From Henricia sp. BOLD:AAB3569 (Eukaryota; Echinodermata; Asteroidea; Spinulosida; Echinasteridae): 64,000 bases of DNA. The position numbers and the translations under genes were made by a program. The first letter of the stretch is position 1, and the number at the start of each line of letters is the position of its first letter. This document shows positions 39,311-49,758 of the stretch, in pieces. Where the stretch lies: assembly GCA_037783545.1 (NCBI GenBank), contig JBBELK010000994.1, forward strand, positions 62,001 through 126,000, given 5' to 3'. The notes below the pieces were generated by a model, which saw only the letters and a program-made list of their open reading frames with translations, was not told the DNA's origin and did no database searches.

Positions 39311-39382
39311 GGTCCCATGGTGTAATGGTTAGCACTCGAGACTTTGAATCTCGCGATCCGAGTTCAAATCTCGGTGGGACCT
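39311..39382 (+). tRNA. tRNA-Gln (TTG)
   Basis: TTG consensus. Confidence 0.95.
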
Positions 39383-39478
39383 TGTACCTTTGTGTGAGCG
39401 GTTTACTCCAATTTTTTCGGTTAACTTCTAGATTTGATATATTCCAGTTACAACTGCTTGGTGTGCAAAAGCATGACT

Positions 39479-39550
39479 GGTCCCATGGTGTAACGGTTAG
39501 CACTCGAGACTCTGAATCTCGCAATCCGAGCTCAAATCTCGGTGGGACCT
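39479..39550 (+). tRNA. tRNA-Gln (CTG)
   Basis: CAAT; T53C. Confidence 0.87.
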
Positions 39551-39653
39551 TGTATGGGTCAGTCCTTTATGCAGGTTCTTTACTGCAATGTCTTTTATTA
39601 ACTTCTACATTTTATATATTCTAGCTACAAGGGGTTGATTAAATGGAACGACT

Positions 39654-39725
39654 GGTCCCATGGTGTAATGGTTAGCACTCGAGACTTTGAATCTCGCGAT
39701 CCGAGTTCAAATCTCGGTGGGACCT
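39654..39725 (+). tRNA. tRNA-Gln (TTG)
   Basis: TTG consensus. Confidence 0.95.
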
Positions 39726-39830
39726 TGTACGATTTTCAATTTTGTGTGAGTGGTTTACTGAAATGTTTTCGGTTAACCTCTAAATTTTATATATTCCAGC
39801 TACAACTGCTTGGTGGTCATAAGTATGACT

Positions 39831-39902
39831 GGTGACGTGGTGTAACGGTTAGCACTCGAGACTCTGAATCTCGCGATCGGAGTTCAAATCTCGGTGGGAT
39901 CT
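39831..39902 (+). tRNA. tRNA-Gln (CTG), degenerate
   Basis: Acceptor GGTGACG with G4·G68 and A5·G67; G49·G63; G2·T70. Confidence 0.5.
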
Positions 39903-40007
39903 TGTACTATTTTAACCTTTGTGTGAGTGGTTTACTCCAATCTTTTCGGTTAACTTCTAGATTTGATATATTCCAGTTACAACTGCTTGGTGTGCAAAAT
40001 CATAACT

Positions 40008-40079
40008 GGTCCCATGCTGTAACGGTTAGCACTCGACACTCTGAATCTCGCAATCCGAGTTCAAATCTTGGTGGGACCT
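40008..40079 (+). tRNA. tRNA-Gln (CTG), degenerate
   Basis: C10·C25; C30·C40; G50·T62. Confidence 0.62.
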
Positions 40080-40184
40080 TGTGCGATTCTCAATTTTGTG
40101 TGAGTGGTTTACTGAAATGTTTTCGGTTAACTTCTAAATTTTATATATTCCAGCTACAACTGCTTGGTGGTCATAGGTATGACT

Positions 40185-40256
40185 GGTCCCGTGGTGTAAC
40201 GGTTAGCACTCGAGACTCTGAATCTCGCGATCCGAGTTCAAATCTCGGTGGGACCT
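40185..40256 (+). tRNA. tRNA-Gln (CTG)
   Basis: G7·T65. Confidence 0.92.
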
Positions 40257-40359
40257 TGTATGGGTCAGTCCTTTGTGCAGGTTCTTTACTGCAATGTCTT
40301 TTATTAACTTCTACATTTTATATATTCTAGCTACAAGGGGTTGATGAAATGGTATGACT

Positions 40360-40431
40360 AGTCCCATGGTGTAATGGTTAGCACTCGAGACTTTGAATCT
40401 CGCGATCCGAGTTCAAATATCGGTGGGATCT
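40360..40431 (+). tRNA. tRNA-Gln (TTG), degenerate
   Basis: A1·C71; G2·T70; G52·A60. Confidence 0.65.
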
Positions 40432-40536
40432 TGTACTATTTTAACCTTTGTGTGAGTGGTATACTGAAATGTTTTCGGTTAACTTCTAGATTTGATATAT
40501 TCGAGTTACAACTGCTTGGTGTGCAAAAGCATGACT

Positions 40537-40608
40537 GGTCCCATGGTGTAACGGTTAGCACTCGAGACTCTGAATCTCGCGTTCCGAGTTCAAATCTCGG
40601 TGGGACCT
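40537..40608 (+). tRNA. tRNA-Gln (CTG)
   Basis: Variable loop CGTT. Confidence 0.92.
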
Positions 40609-40711
40609 TGTATGGGTCAGTCTTTTGTGCTGGTTCTTTACTGCAATGTCTTTTATTAACTTCTACATTTCATATATTGTAGCTACAAGGGGTTGATGAA
40701 ATGGTTTGACT

Positions 40712-40783
40712 GGTCCCATGGTGTAATGGTTAGCACTCGAGACTTTGAATCTCGCGATCCGAGTTCAAATCTCGGTGGGACCT
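40712..40783 (+). tRNA. tRNA-Gln (TTG)
   Basis: TTG consensus. Confidence 0.95.
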
Positions 40784-40879
40784 TGTACCTTTGTGTGAGT
40801 GGTTTACTCCTATTTTTTCGGTTAACTTCTAGATTTGATATATTCCAGTTACAACTGCTTGGTGTGCAAAAGCATGACT

Positions 40880-40951
40880 GGTCCCATGGTGTAACGGTTA
40901 GCACTCGAGACTCTGAATCTCGCAATCCGAGTTCAAATCTCGGTGGGACCT
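40880..40951 (+). tRNA. tRNA-Gln (CTG)
   Basis: CTG consensus, CAAT. Confidence 0.95.
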
Positions 40952-41056
40952 TGTACGATTCTCAATTTTGTGTAAGTGGTTTACTGAAATGTTTTCGGTT
41001 AACTTCTAAATTATATATATTCCAGCTACAACTGCTTGGTGGTCATAGGTATGACT

Positions 41057-41128
41057 GGTCCCGTGGTGTAACGGTTAGCACTCGAGACTCTGAATCTCGC
41101 GATCCGAGCTCAAATCTCGGTGGGACCT
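41057..41128 (+). tRNA. tRNA-Gln (CTG)
   Basis: G7·T65; T53C. Confidence 0.85.
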
Positions 41129-41231
41129 TGTATGGGTCAGTCCTTTGTGCAGGTTCTTTACTGCAATGTCTTTTATTAACTTCTACATTTTATATATTCT
41201 AGCTACAAGGGGTTGATTAAATGGTATGACT

Positions 41232-41303
41232 GGTCCCATGGTGTAATGGTTAGCACTCGAGACTTTGAATCTCGCGATCCGAGTTCAAATCTCGGTGGGA
41301 CCT
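41232..41303 (+). tRNA. tRNA-Gln (TTG)
   Basis: TTG consensus. Confidence 0.95.
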
Positions 41304-41400
41304 TGTACCTTTGTGTGAGTGGTGTACTCCAATATTTTTCGGTTAACTTCTAGATTTGATATATTCCAGTTACAACTGCTTGGTGTGCAAAAGCATGACT

Positions 41401-41472
41401 GGTCCCATGGTGTAACGGTTAGCCCTCGAGACCCTGAATCTCGCAATCCGAGTTCAAATCTCGGTGGGACCT
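41401..41472 (+). tRNA. tRNA-Gln (CTG), lost U33
   Basis: Loop CCCTGAA: the near-universal T33 is C; T11·C24 in D stem; CAAT. Confidence 0.65.
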
Positions 41473-41577
41473 TGTACGATTCTCAATTTTGTGTGAGTGG
41501 TTTACTTAAATGTTTTCGGTTAACTTCTAAATTTTATATATTCCAGCTACAACTGCTTGGTGGTCATAGGTATGACT

Positions 41578-41649
41578 GGTCCCGTGGTGTAACGGTTAGC
41601 ACTCGAGACTCTGAGTCTCGCGATCCGAGCTCAAATCTCGGTGGGACCT
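41578..41649 (+). tRNA. tRNA-Gln (CTG)
   Basis: A38G; T53C; G7·T65. Confidence 0.8.
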
Positions 41650-41752
41650 TGTATGGGTTAGTCCTTTGTGCAGGTTCTTTACTGCAATGTCTTTTATTAA
41701 CTTCTACATTTTATATATTCTAGCTACAAGGGGTTGATTGAATGGTATGACT

Positions 41753-41824
41753 GGTCCCATGGTGTAATGGTTAGCACTCGAGACTTTGAATCTCGCGATC
41801 CGAGTTCAAATATCGGTGGGATCT
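41753..41824 (+). tRNA. tRNA-Gln (TTG)
   Basis: G52·A60; G2·T70. Confidence 0.76.
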
Positions 41825-41929
41825 TGTACTATTTTAACCTTTGTGTGAGTGGTATACTGAAATGTTTTCGGTTAACTTCTAGATTTGATATATTCGAGTT
41901 ACAACTGCTTGGTGTGCAAAAGCATGACT

Positions 41930-42001
41930 GGTCCCATGGTGTAACGGTTAGCACTCGAGACTCTGAATCTCGCGTTCCGAGTTCAAATCTCGGTGGGACC
42001 T
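41930..42001 (+). tRNA. tRNA-Gln (CTG)
   Basis: Variable loop CGTT. Confidence 0.92.
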
Positions 42002-42104
42002 TGTATGGGTCAGTCCTTTGTGCAGGTTCTTTACTGCAATGTCTTTTATTAACTTCTACATTTCATATATTGTAGCTACAAGGGGTTGATGAAATGGTTT
42101 GACT

Positions 42105-42176
42105 GGTCCCATGGTGTAATGGTTAGCACTCGAGACTTTGAATCTCGCGATCCGAGTTCAAATCTCGGTGGGACCT
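42105..42176 (+). tRNA. tRNA-Gln (TTG)
   Basis: TTG consensus. Confidence 0.95.
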
Positions 42177-42281
42177 TGTACGATTTTCAATTTTGTGTGA
42201 GTGGTTTACTGAAATGTTTTCGGTTAACTTCTAAATTTTATATATTCCAGCTACAACTGCTTGGTGGTCATAAGTATGACT

Positions 42282-42353
42282 GGTCCCGTGGTGTAACGGT
42301 TAGCACTCGAGACTCTGAATTTCGCGATCCGAGTTCAAATCTCGGTGGGATCT
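42282..42353 (+). tRNA. tRNA-Gln (CTG)
   Basis: G7·T65; G30·T40; G2·T70. Confidence 0.82.
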
Positions 42354-42458
42354 TGTACTATTTTAACCTTTGTGTGAGCGGTTTACTCCAATCTTTTCGA
42401 TTAACTTCTAGATTTGATATATTCCAGTTACAACTGCTTGGTGTGCAAAATCATGACT

Positions 42459-42530
42459 GGTCCCATGCTGTAACGGTTAGCACTCGACACTCTGAATCTC
42501 GCAATCCGAGTTCAAATTTTGGTGGGACCT
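42459..42530 (+). tRNA. tRNA-Gln (CTG), degenerate
   Basis: C10·C25; C30·C40; G50·T62; G52·T60. Confidence 0.58.
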
Positions 42531-42635
42531 TGTGCGATTCTCAATTTTGTGTGAGTGGTTTACTGAAATGTTTTCGGTTAACTTCTAAATTTTATATATT
42601 CCAGCTACAACTGCTTGGTGGTCATAAGTATGACT

Positions 42636-42707
42636 GGTCCCGTGGTGTAACGGTTAGCACTCGAGACTCTGAATTTCGCGATCCGAGTTCAAATCTCGGT
42701 GGGACCT
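42636..42707 (+). tRNA. tRNA-Gln (CTG)
   Basis: G7·T65; G30·T40. Confidence 0.87.
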
Positions 42708-42811
42708 TGTATGGGTCAGTCCTTTGTGCAGGTTCTTTACTGCAATGTCTTTTTATTAACTTCTACATTTTATATATTCTAGCTACAAGGGGTTGATGAA
42801 ATGGTATGACT

Positions 42812-42883
42812 GGTCCCATGGTGTAACGGTTAGCACTCGAGACTCTGAATCTCGCGATCCGAGTTCAAATCTCGGTGGGACCT
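42812..42883 (+). tRNA. tRNA-Gln (CTG)
   Basis: CTG consensus; TTG-type upstream flank. Confidence 0.95.
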
Positions 42884-42986
42884 TGTATGGGTCAGTCTTT
42901 TGTGCAGGTTCTTTACTGCAATGTCTTTTATTAACTTCTACATTTTATATATTCTAGCTACAAGGGGTTGATGAAAGGGTATGACT

Positions 42987-43058
42987 GGTCCCGTGGTGTA
43001 ATGGTTAGCACTCGAGACTTTGAATCTCGCGATCCGAGTTCAAATCTCGGTGGGACCT
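42987..43058 (+). tRNA. tRNA-Gln (TTG)
   Basis: G7·T65. Confidence 0.92.
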
Positions 43059-43164
43059 TGTACGATTTTAACCTTTGTGTGAGCGGTTTACTCCAATTCT
43101 GTTCCGTTAACTTCTAGATTTGATATATTCCAGTTACAACTGCATGGTGTGCAAAAGCATGACT

Positions 43165-43236
43165 GGTCCCATGGTGTAACAGTTAGCACTCGACACTCTG
43201 AATCTCGCAATCCGGGTTCAAATCTTGTTGGGACCT
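43165..43236 (+). tRNA. tRNA-Gln (CTG), degenerate
   Basis: G17A; C30·C40; C48·T64; G50·T62; G51·T61. Confidence 0.58.
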
Positions 43237-43341
43237 TGTGCGATTCTCAATTTTGTGTGAGTGGTTTACTGAAATGTTTTCGGTTAACTTCTAAATTTTA
43301 TATATTCCAGCTACAACTGCTTGGTGGTCATAGGTATGACT

Positions 43342-43413
43342 GGTCCCGTGGTGTAACGGTTAGCACTCGAGAATCTGAATCTCGCGATCCGAGTTCAAAT
43401 CTCGGTGGGACCT
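43342..43413 (+). tRNA. tRNA-Gln (CTG)
   Basis: C32A; G7·T65. Confidence 0.85.
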
Positions 43414-43517
43414 TGTATGGGTCAGTCCTTTGTGCAGGTTCTTTACTGCAATGTCTTTTTATTAACTTCTACATTTTATATATTCTAGCTACAAGGGGTT
43501 GAGGAAATGGTATGACT

Positions 43518-43589
43518 GGTCCCATGGTGTAACGGTTAGCACTCGAGACTCTGAATCTCGCGATCCGATTTCAAATCTCGGTGGGACCT
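43518..43589 (+). tRNA. tRNA-Gln (CTG)
   Basis: T52·C60 mismatch; TTG-type upstream flank. Confidence 0.78.
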
Positions 43590-43694
43590 TGTACTATTTT
43601 AACCTTTGTGTGAGTGGTATACTGAAATGTTTTCGGTTAACTTCTAGATTTGATATATTCTAGTTACAACTGCTTGGTGTGCAAAAGCATGACC

Positions 43695-43766
43695 GGTCCC
43701 ATGGTGTAACGGTTAGCACTCGAGACTCTGAATCTCGCGATCCGAGTTCAAATCTCGGTGGGACCT
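43695..43766 (+). tRNA. tRNA-Gln (CTG)
   Basis: CTG consensus; base -1 is C. Confidence 0.95.
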
Positions 43767-43869
43767 TGTATGGGTCAGGCCTTTGTGCAGGTTCTTTACT
43801 GCAATGTCTTTTATTAACTTCTACATTTTATATATTCTAGCTACAAGGGGTTGATGAAAGGGTATGACT

Positions 43870-43941
43870 GGTCCCATGGTGTAATGGTTAGCACTCGAGA
43901 CTTTGAATGTCGCGATCCGAGTTCAAATCTCGGTGGAACCT
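43870..43941 (+). tRNA. tRNA-Gln (TTG)
   Basis: G30·G40; C4·A68. Confidence 0.68.
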
Positions 43942-44046
43942 TGTACTATTTTAACCTTTGTGAAAGTGGTTTACTGAAATGTTTAAGGTTAACTTTTAGA
44001 TTTGATATATTCTAGTTACAACTGCTTGGTGTGCAAAAGCATGACT

Positions 44047-44118
44047 GGTCCCATGGTGTAACGGTTAGCACTCGAGACTCTGAATCTCGCGATCAGAGCT
44101 CAAATCTCGTTGGGACCT
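44047..44118 (+). tRNA. tRNA-Gln (CTG), degenerate T arm
   Basis: A49·G63; C48·T64; T53C. Confidence 0.62.
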
Positions 44119-44221
44119 TGTATTGGTCAGGCTTTTGTGCAGGTTCTTTACTGCAATGTCTTTTATTAACTTCTGCCTTTTATATATTCTAGCTACAAGG
44201 GGTTGATGAAATGGTATGACT

Positions 44222-44293
44222 GGTCCCATGGTGTAATGGTTAGCACTCGAGACTTTGAATCTCGCGATCCGAGTTCAAATCTCGGTGGGACCT
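44222..44293 (+). tRNA. tRNA-Gln (TTG)
   Basis: TTG consensus. Confidence 0.95.
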
Positions 44294-44398
44294 TGTACGA
44301 TTCTCAATTTTGTGTGAGTGGTTTACTGAAATGTTTTCGGTTAACTTCTAGATTTTATATATTCCAGCTACAACTGCTTGGTGGTCATAGGTGTGACT

Positions 44399-44470
44399 GG
44401 TCCCGTGGTGTAACGGTTAGCATCCGAGACTCTGAATTTCGCGATCAGAGTTCAAATATCGGTGGGACCT
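44399..44470 (+). tRNA. tRNA-Gln (CTG), degenerate
   Basis: G10·T25; T26C; G30·T40; A49·G63; G52·A60. Confidence 0.58.
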
Positions 44471-44573
44471 TGTATGGGTCAGTCCTTTGTGCAGGTTCTT
44501 TACTGCAATGTCTTTTATTAACTTCTACATTTTATATATTCTAGCTACAAGGGGTTGATGAAATGGTATGACT

Positions 44574-44645
44574 GGTCCCATGGTATAATGATTAGCACTC
44601 GAGACTTTGAATCTCGCGATCCGAGTTCATATCTCGGTGGGACCT
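44574..44645 (+). tRNA. tRNA-Gln (TTG)
   Basis: A12·C23; G18A; A57T. Confidence 0.68.
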
Positions 44646-44750
44646 TGTACTATTTTAACCTTTGTGTGAGTGGTATACTGAAATGTTTTCGGTTAACTTC
44701 TAGATTTGATATATTCTAGTTACAACTGCTTGGTGTGCAAAAGCATGACT

Positions 44751-44822
44751 GGTCCCATGGTGTAACGGTTAGCACTCGAGACTCTGAATCTCGCGATCCG
44801 AGTTCAAATCTCGGTGGGACCT
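44751..44822 (+). tRNA. tRNA-Gln (CTG)
   Basis: CTG consensus. Confidence 0.95.
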
Positions 44823-44925
44823 TGTATGGGTCAGTCTTTTGTGCAGGTTCTTTACTGCAATGTCTTTTATTAACTTCTACATTTTATATATTCTAGCTAC
44901 AAGGGGTTGATGAAATGGTATGACT

Positions 44926-44997
44926 GGTCCCATGGTGTAATGGTTAGCACTCGAGACTTTGAATCTCGCGATCCGAGTTCAAATCTCGGTGGAACCT
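44926..44997 (+). tRNA. tRNA-Gln (TTG)
   Basis: C4·A68. Confidence 0.82.
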
Positions 44998-45103
44998 TGT
45001 ACGATTTTAACCTTTGTGTGAGCTGTTTACTCCAATTTTTTTCGGTTAACTTCTAGATTTGATATATTCCAGTTACAACTGCTTGGTGTGCAAAAGCATG
45101 ACT

Positions 45104-45175
45104 GGTCCCATGGTGTAACGGTTAGCACTCGAGACTCTGAATCTCGCACTCCGAGTTCAGATCTCGGTGGGACCT
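45104..45175 (+). tRNA. tRNA-Gln (CTG)
   Basis: Variable loop CACT; A57G. Confidence 0.87.
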
Positions 45176-45280
45176 TGTACGATTCTCAATTTTGTGTGAG
45201 TGGTTTACTGAAATGTTTTCGGTTAACTTCTAAATTTTATATGTTCCAGCTACAACTGCTTGGTGGTCATAGGTATGTCT

Positions 45281-45352
45281 GGTCCCGTTGTGTAACGGTT
45301 AGCACTCGAGAGTCTGAATCTCGCGATCCGAGTTCAAATCTCGGTGGGACCT
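45281..45352 (+). tRNA. tRNA-Gln (CTG), G32 variant
   Basis: Loop GTCTGAA (C32G); G7·T65; G9T. Confidence 0.8.
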
Positions 45353-45455
45353 TGTATGGGTCAGTCTTTTGTGCAGGTTCTTTACTGCAATGTCTTTTAT
45401 TAACTTCTACATTTTATATATTCTAGCTACAAGGGGTTGATGAAATGGTATGACT

Positions 45456-45527
45456 GGTCCCATGGTGTAATGGTTAGCACTCGAGACTTTGAATCTCGCG
45501 ATCCGAGTTCAAATCTCGGTGGAACCT
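45456..45527 (+). tRNA. tRNA-Gln (TTG)
   Basis: C4·A68. Confidence 0.82.
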
Positions 45528-45633
45528 TGTACGATTTTAACCTTTGTGTGAGCTGTTTACTCCAATTTTTTTCGGTTAACTTCTAGATTTGATATATTCC
45601 AGTTACAACTGCTTGGTGTGCAAAAGCATGACT

Positions 45634-45705
45634 GGTCCCATGGTGTAACGGTTAGCACTCGAGACTCTGAATCTCGCACTCCGAGTTCAGATCTCGGTGG
45701 GACCT
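45634..45705 (+). tRNA. tRNA-Gln (CTG)
   Basis: CACT; A57G. Confidence 0.87.
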
Positions 45706-45810
45706 TGTACGATTCTCAATTTTGTGTGAGTGGTTTACTGAAATGTTTTCGGTTAACTTCTAAATTTTATATGTTCCAGCTACAACTGCTTGGTGGTCAT
45801 AGGTATGTCT

Positions 45811-45882
45811 GGTCCCGTTGTGTAACGGTTAGCACTCGAGAGTCTGAATCTCGCGATCCGAGTTCAAATCTCGGTGGGACCT
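45811..45882 (+). tRNA. tRNA-Gln (CTG), G32 variant
   Basis: C32G; G7·T65; G9T. Confidence 0.8.
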
Positions 45883-45985
45883 TGTATGGGTCAGTCATTT
45901 GTGCAGGTTCTTTACTGCAATGTCTTTTATTAACTTCTACATTCTATATATTCTAGATACAAGGGGTTGATGAAATGGTATGACT

Positions 45986-46057
45986 GGTCCCATGGTGTAA
46001 TGGTTAGCACTCGAGACTTTGAATCTCGCGATCCGAGTTCAAATCTCGGTGGGACCT
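45986..46057 (+). tRNA. tRNA-Gln (TTG)
   Basis: TTG consensus. Confidence 0.95.
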
Positions 46058-46162
46058 TGTACTATTTTAACCTTTGTGTGAGTGGTATACTGAAATGTTT
46101 TCGGTTAACTTCTAGATTTGATATATTCTAGTTACAACTGCTTGGTGTGCAAAAGCATGACC

Positions 46163-46234
46163 GGTCCCATGGTGTAACGGTTAGCACTCGAGACTCTGAA
46201 TCTCGCGATCCGAGTTCAAATCTCGGTGGGACCT
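46163..46234 (+). tRNA. tRNA-Gln (CTG)
   Basis: CTG consensus. Confidence 0.95.
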
Positions 46235-46337
46235 TGTATGGGTCAGGCCTTTGTGCAGGTTCTTTACTGCAATGTCTTTTATTAACTTCTACATTTTATA
46301 TATTCTAGCTACAAGGGGTTGATGAAAGGGTATGACT

Positions 46338-46409
46338 GGTCCCATGGTGTAATGGTTAGCACTCGAGACTTTGAATGTCACGATCCGAGTTCAAATCTCG
46401 GTGGAACCT
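46338..46409 (+). tRNA. tRNA-Gln (TTG), degenerate
   Basis: C27·A43; G30·G40; C4·A68. Confidence 0.58.
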
Positions 46410-46514
46410 TGTACTATTTTAACGTTTGTGAAAGTGGTTTACTGAAATGTTTAAGGTTAACTTTTAGATTTGATATATTCTAGTTACAACTGCTTGGTGT
46501 GCAAAAGCATGACT

Positions 46515-46586
46515 GGTCCCATGGTGTAACGGTTAGCACTCGAGACTCTGAATCTCGCGATCAGAGCTCAAATCTCGTTGGGACCT
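46515..46586 (+). tRNA. tRNA-Gln (CTG), degenerate T arm
   Basis: As 44047. Confidence 0.62.
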
Positions 46587-46689
46587 TGTATTGGTCAGGC
46601 TTTTGTGCAGGTTCTTTACTGCAATGTCTTTTATTAACTTCTGCCTTTTATATATTCTAGCTACAAGGGGTTGATGAAATGGTATGACT

Positions 46690-46761
46690 GGTCCCATGGT
46701 GTAATGGTTAGCACTCGAGACTTTGAATCTCGCGATCCGAGTTCAAATCTCGGTGGGACCT
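46690..46761 (+). tRNA. tRNA-Gln (TTG)
   Basis: TTG consensus. Confidence 0.95.
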
Positions 46762-46866
46762 TGTACGATTCTCAATTTTGTGTGAGTGGTTTACTGAAAT
46801 GTTTTCGGTTAACTTCTAGATTTTATATATTCCAGCTACAACTGCTTGGTGGTCATAGGTGTGACT

Positions 46867-46938
46867 GGTCCCGTGGTGTAACGGTTAGCATCCGAGACTC
46901 TGAATTTCGCGATCAGAGTTCAAATATCGGTGGGACCT
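46867..46938 (+). tRNA. tRNA-Gln (CTG), degenerate
   Basis: As 44399. Confidence 0.58.
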
Positions 46939-47041
46939 TGTATGGGTCAGTCCTTTGTGCAGGTTCTTTACTGCAATGTCTTTTATTAACTTCTACATTT
47001 TATATATTCTAGCTACAAGGGGTTGATGAAATGGTATGACT

Positions 47042-47113
47042 GGTCCCATGGTATAATGATTAGCACTCGAGACTTTGAATCTCGCGATCCGAGTTCATAT
47101 CTCGGTGGGACCT
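47042..47113 (+). tRNA. tRNA-Gln (TTG)
   Basis: A12·C23; G18A; A57T. Confidence 0.68.
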
Positions 47114-47218
47114 TGTACTATTTTAACCTTTGTGTGAGTGGTATACTGAAATGTTTTCGGTTAACTTCTAGATTTGATATATTCTAGTTACAACTGCTTG
47201 GTGTGCAAAAGCATGACT

Positions 47219-47290
47219 GGTCCCATGGTGTAACGGTTAGCACTCGAGACTCTGAATCTCGCGATCCGAGTTCAAATCTCGGTGGGACCT
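47219..47290 (+). tRNA. tRNA-Gln (CTG)
   Basis: CTG consensus. Confidence 0.95.
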
Positions 47291-47393
47291 TGTATGGGTC
47301 AGTCTTTTGTGCAGGTTCTTTACTGCAATGTCTTTTATTAACTTCTACATTTTATATATTCTAGCTACAAGGGGTTGATGAAATGGTATGACT

Positions 47394-47465
47394 GGTCCCA
47401 TGGTGTAATGGTTAGCACTCGAGACTTTGAATCTCGCGATCCGAGTTCAAATCTCGGTGGAACCT
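47394..47465 (+). tRNA. tRNA-Gln (TTG)
   Basis: C4·A68. Confidence 0.82.
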
Positions 47466-47571
47466 TGTACGATTTTAACCTTTGTGTGAGCTGTTTACTC
47501 CAATTTTTTTTGGTTAACTTCTAGATTTGATATATTCCAGTTACAACTGCTTGGTGTGCAAAAGCATGACT

Positions 47572-47643
47572 GGTCCCATGGTGTAACGGTTAGCACTCGA
47601 GACTCTGAATCTCGCACTCCGAGTTCAGATCTCGGTGGGACCT
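47572..47643 (+). tRNA. tRNA-Gln (CTG)
   Basis: CACT; A57G. Confidence 0.87.
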
Positions 47644-47748
47644 TGTACGATTCTCAATTTTGTGTGAGTGGTTTACTGAAATGTTTTCGGTTAACTTCTA
47701 AATTTTATATGTTCCAGCTACAACTGCTTGGTGGTCATAGGTATGTCT

Positions 47749-47820
47749 GGTCCCGTTGTGTAACGGTTAGCACTCGAGAGTCTGAATCTCGCGATCCGAG
47801 TTCAAATCTCGGTGGGACCT
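47749..47820 (+). tRNA. tRNA-Gln (CTG), G32 variant
   Basis: C32G; G7·T65; G9T. Confidence 0.8.
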
Positions 47821-47923
47821 TGTATGGGTCAGTCATTTGTGCAGGTTCTTTACTGCAATGTCTTTTATTAACTTCTACATTCTATATATTCTAGCTACAA
47901 GGGGTTGATTAAATAGTATGACT

Positions 47924-47995
47924 GGTCCCATGGTGTAATGGTTAGCACTCGAGACTTTGAATCTCGCGATCCGAGTTCATATCTCGGTGGGACCT
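47924..47995 (+). tRNA. tRNA-Gln (TTG)
   Basis: A57T. Confidence 0.88.
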
Positions 47996-48100
47996 TGTAC
48001 TATTTTAACCTTTGTGTGAGTGGTATACTGAAATGTTTTCGGTTAACTTCTAGATTTGATATATTCTAGTTACAACTGCTTGGTGTGCAAAAGCATGACC

Positions 48101-48172
48101 GGTCCCATGGTGTAACGGTTAGCACTCGAGACTCTGAATCTCGCGATCCGAGTTCAAATCTCGGTGGGACCT
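48101..48172 (+). tRNA. tRNA-Gln (CTG)
   Basis: CTG consensus. Confidence 0.95.
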
Positions 48173-48275
48173 TGTATGGGTCAGGCCTTTGTGCAGGTTC
48201 TTTACTGCAATGTCTTTTATTAACTTCTACATTTTATATATTCTAGCTACAAGGGGTTGATGAAAGGGTATGACT

Positions 48276-48347
48276 GGTCCCATGGTGTAATGGTTAGCAC
48301 TCGAGACTTTGAATGTCACGATCCGAGTTCAAATCTCGGTGGAACCT
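48276..48347 (+). tRNA. tRNA-Gln (TTG), degenerate
   Basis: As 46338. Confidence 0.58.
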
Positions 48348-48452
48348 TGTACTATTTTAACGTTTGTGAAAGTGGTTTACTGAAATGTTTAAGGTTAACT
48401 TTTAGATTTGATATATTCTAGTTACAACTGCTTGGTGTGCAAAAGCATGACT

Positions 48453-48524
48453 GGTCCCATGGTGTAACGGTTAGCACTCGAGACTCTGAATCTCGCGATC
48501 AGAGCTCAAATCTCGTTGGGACCT
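48453..48524 (+). tRNA. tRNA-Gln (CTG), degenerate T arm
   Basis: As 44047. Confidence 0.62.
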
Positions 48525-48627
48525 TGTATTGGTCAGGCTTTTGTGCAGGTTCTTTACTGCAATGTCTTTTATTAACTTCTGCCTTTTATATATTCTAGCT
48601 ACAAGGGGTTGATGAAATGGTATGACT

Positions 48628-48699
48628 GGTCCCATGGTGTAATGGTTAGCACTCGAGACTTTGAATCTCGCGATCCGAGTTCAAATCTCGGTGGGACCT
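48628..48699 (+). tRNA. tRNA-Gln (TTG)
   Basis: TTG consensus. Confidence 0.95.
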
Positions 48700-48804
48700 T
48701 GTACGATTCTCAATTTTGTGTGAGTGGTTTACTGAAATGTTTTCGGTTAACTTCTAGATTTTATATATTCCAGCTACAACTGCTTGGTGGTCATAGGTGT
48801 GACT

Positions 48805-48876
48805 GGTCCCGTGGTGTAACGGTTAGCATCCGAGACTCTGAATTTCGCGATCAGAGTTCAAATATCGGTGGGACCT
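48805..48876 (+). tRNA. tRNA-Gln (CTG), degenerate
   Basis: As 44399. Confidence 0.58.
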
Positions 48877-48979
48877 TGTATGGGTCAGTCCTTTGTGCAG
48901 GTTCTTTACTGCAATGTCTTTTATTAACTTCTACATTTTATATATTCTAGCTACAAGGGGTTGATGAAATGGTATGACT

Positions 48980-49051
48980 GGTCCCATGGTATAATGATTA
49001 GCACTCGAGACTTTGAATCTCGCGATCCGAGTTCATATCTCGGTGGGACCT
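48980..49051 (+). tRNA. tRNA-Gln (TTG)
   Basis: A12·C23; G18A; A57T. Confidence 0.68.
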
Positions 49052-49156
49052 TGTACTATTTTAACCTTTGTGTGAGTGGTATACTGAAATGTTTTCGGTT
49101 AACTTCTAGATTTGATATATTCTAGTTACAACTGCTTGGTGTGCAAAAGCATGACT

Positions 49157-49228
49157 GGTCCCATGGTGTAACGGTTAGCACTCGAGACTCTGAATCTCGC
49201 GATCCGAGTTCAAATCTCGGTGGGACCT
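49157..49228 (+). tRNA. tRNA-Gln (CTG)
   Basis: CTG consensus. Confidence 0.95.
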
Positions 49229-49331
49229 TGTATGGGTCAGTCTTTTGTGCAGGTTCTTTACTGCAATGTCTTTTATTAACTTCTACATTTTATATATTCT
49301 AGCTACAAGGGGTTGATGAAATGGTATGACT

Positions 49332-49403
49332 GGTCCCATGGTGTAATGGTTAGCACTCGAGACTTTGAATCTCGCGATCCGAGTTCAAATCTCGGTGGAA
49401 CCT
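49332..49403 (+). tRNA. tRNA-Gln (TTG)
   Basis: C4·A68. Confidence 0.82.
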
Positions 49404-49509
49404 TGTACGATTTTAACCTTTGTGTGAGCTGTTTACTCCAATTTTTTTCGGTTAACTTCTAGATTTGATATATTCCAGTTACAACTGCTTGGTGTGCAAA
49501 AGCATGACT

Positions 49510-49581
49510 GGTCCCATGGTGTAACGGTTAGCACTCGAGACTCTGAATCTCGCACTCCGAGTTCAGATCTCGGTGGGACCT
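49510..49581 (+). tRNA. tRNA-Gln (CTG)
   Basis: CACT; A57G. Confidence 0.87.
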
Positions 49582-49686
49582 TGTACGATTCTCAATTTTG
49601 TGTGAGTGGTTTACTGAAATGTTTTCGGTTAACTTCTAAATTTTATATGTTCCAGCTACAACTGCTTGGTGGTCATAGGTATGTCT

Positions 49687-49758
49687 GGTCCCGTTGTGTA
49701 ACGGTTAGCACTCGAGAGTCTGAATCTCGCGATCCGAGTTCAAATCTCGGTGGGACCT
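49687..49758 (+). tRNA. tRNA-Gln (CTG), G32 variant
   Basis: C32G; G7·T65; G9T. Confidence 0.8.

Larger units (their letters stand above)
40360..42176 (+). repeat. 1393-bp duplication (end units)
   Basis: Starts 40360, 40537, 40712 recur at 41753, 41930, 42105 with shared ATATCGG T-stem, CGTT variable loop and TTCATATATTGTAGC spacer. Confidence 0.8.
44926..45985 (+). repeat. 530-bp triplet duplication
   Basis: Starts 44926, 45104, 45281 recur at 45456, 45634, 45811 with the same CACT variable loop and G32 loop variants. Confidence 0.9.
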
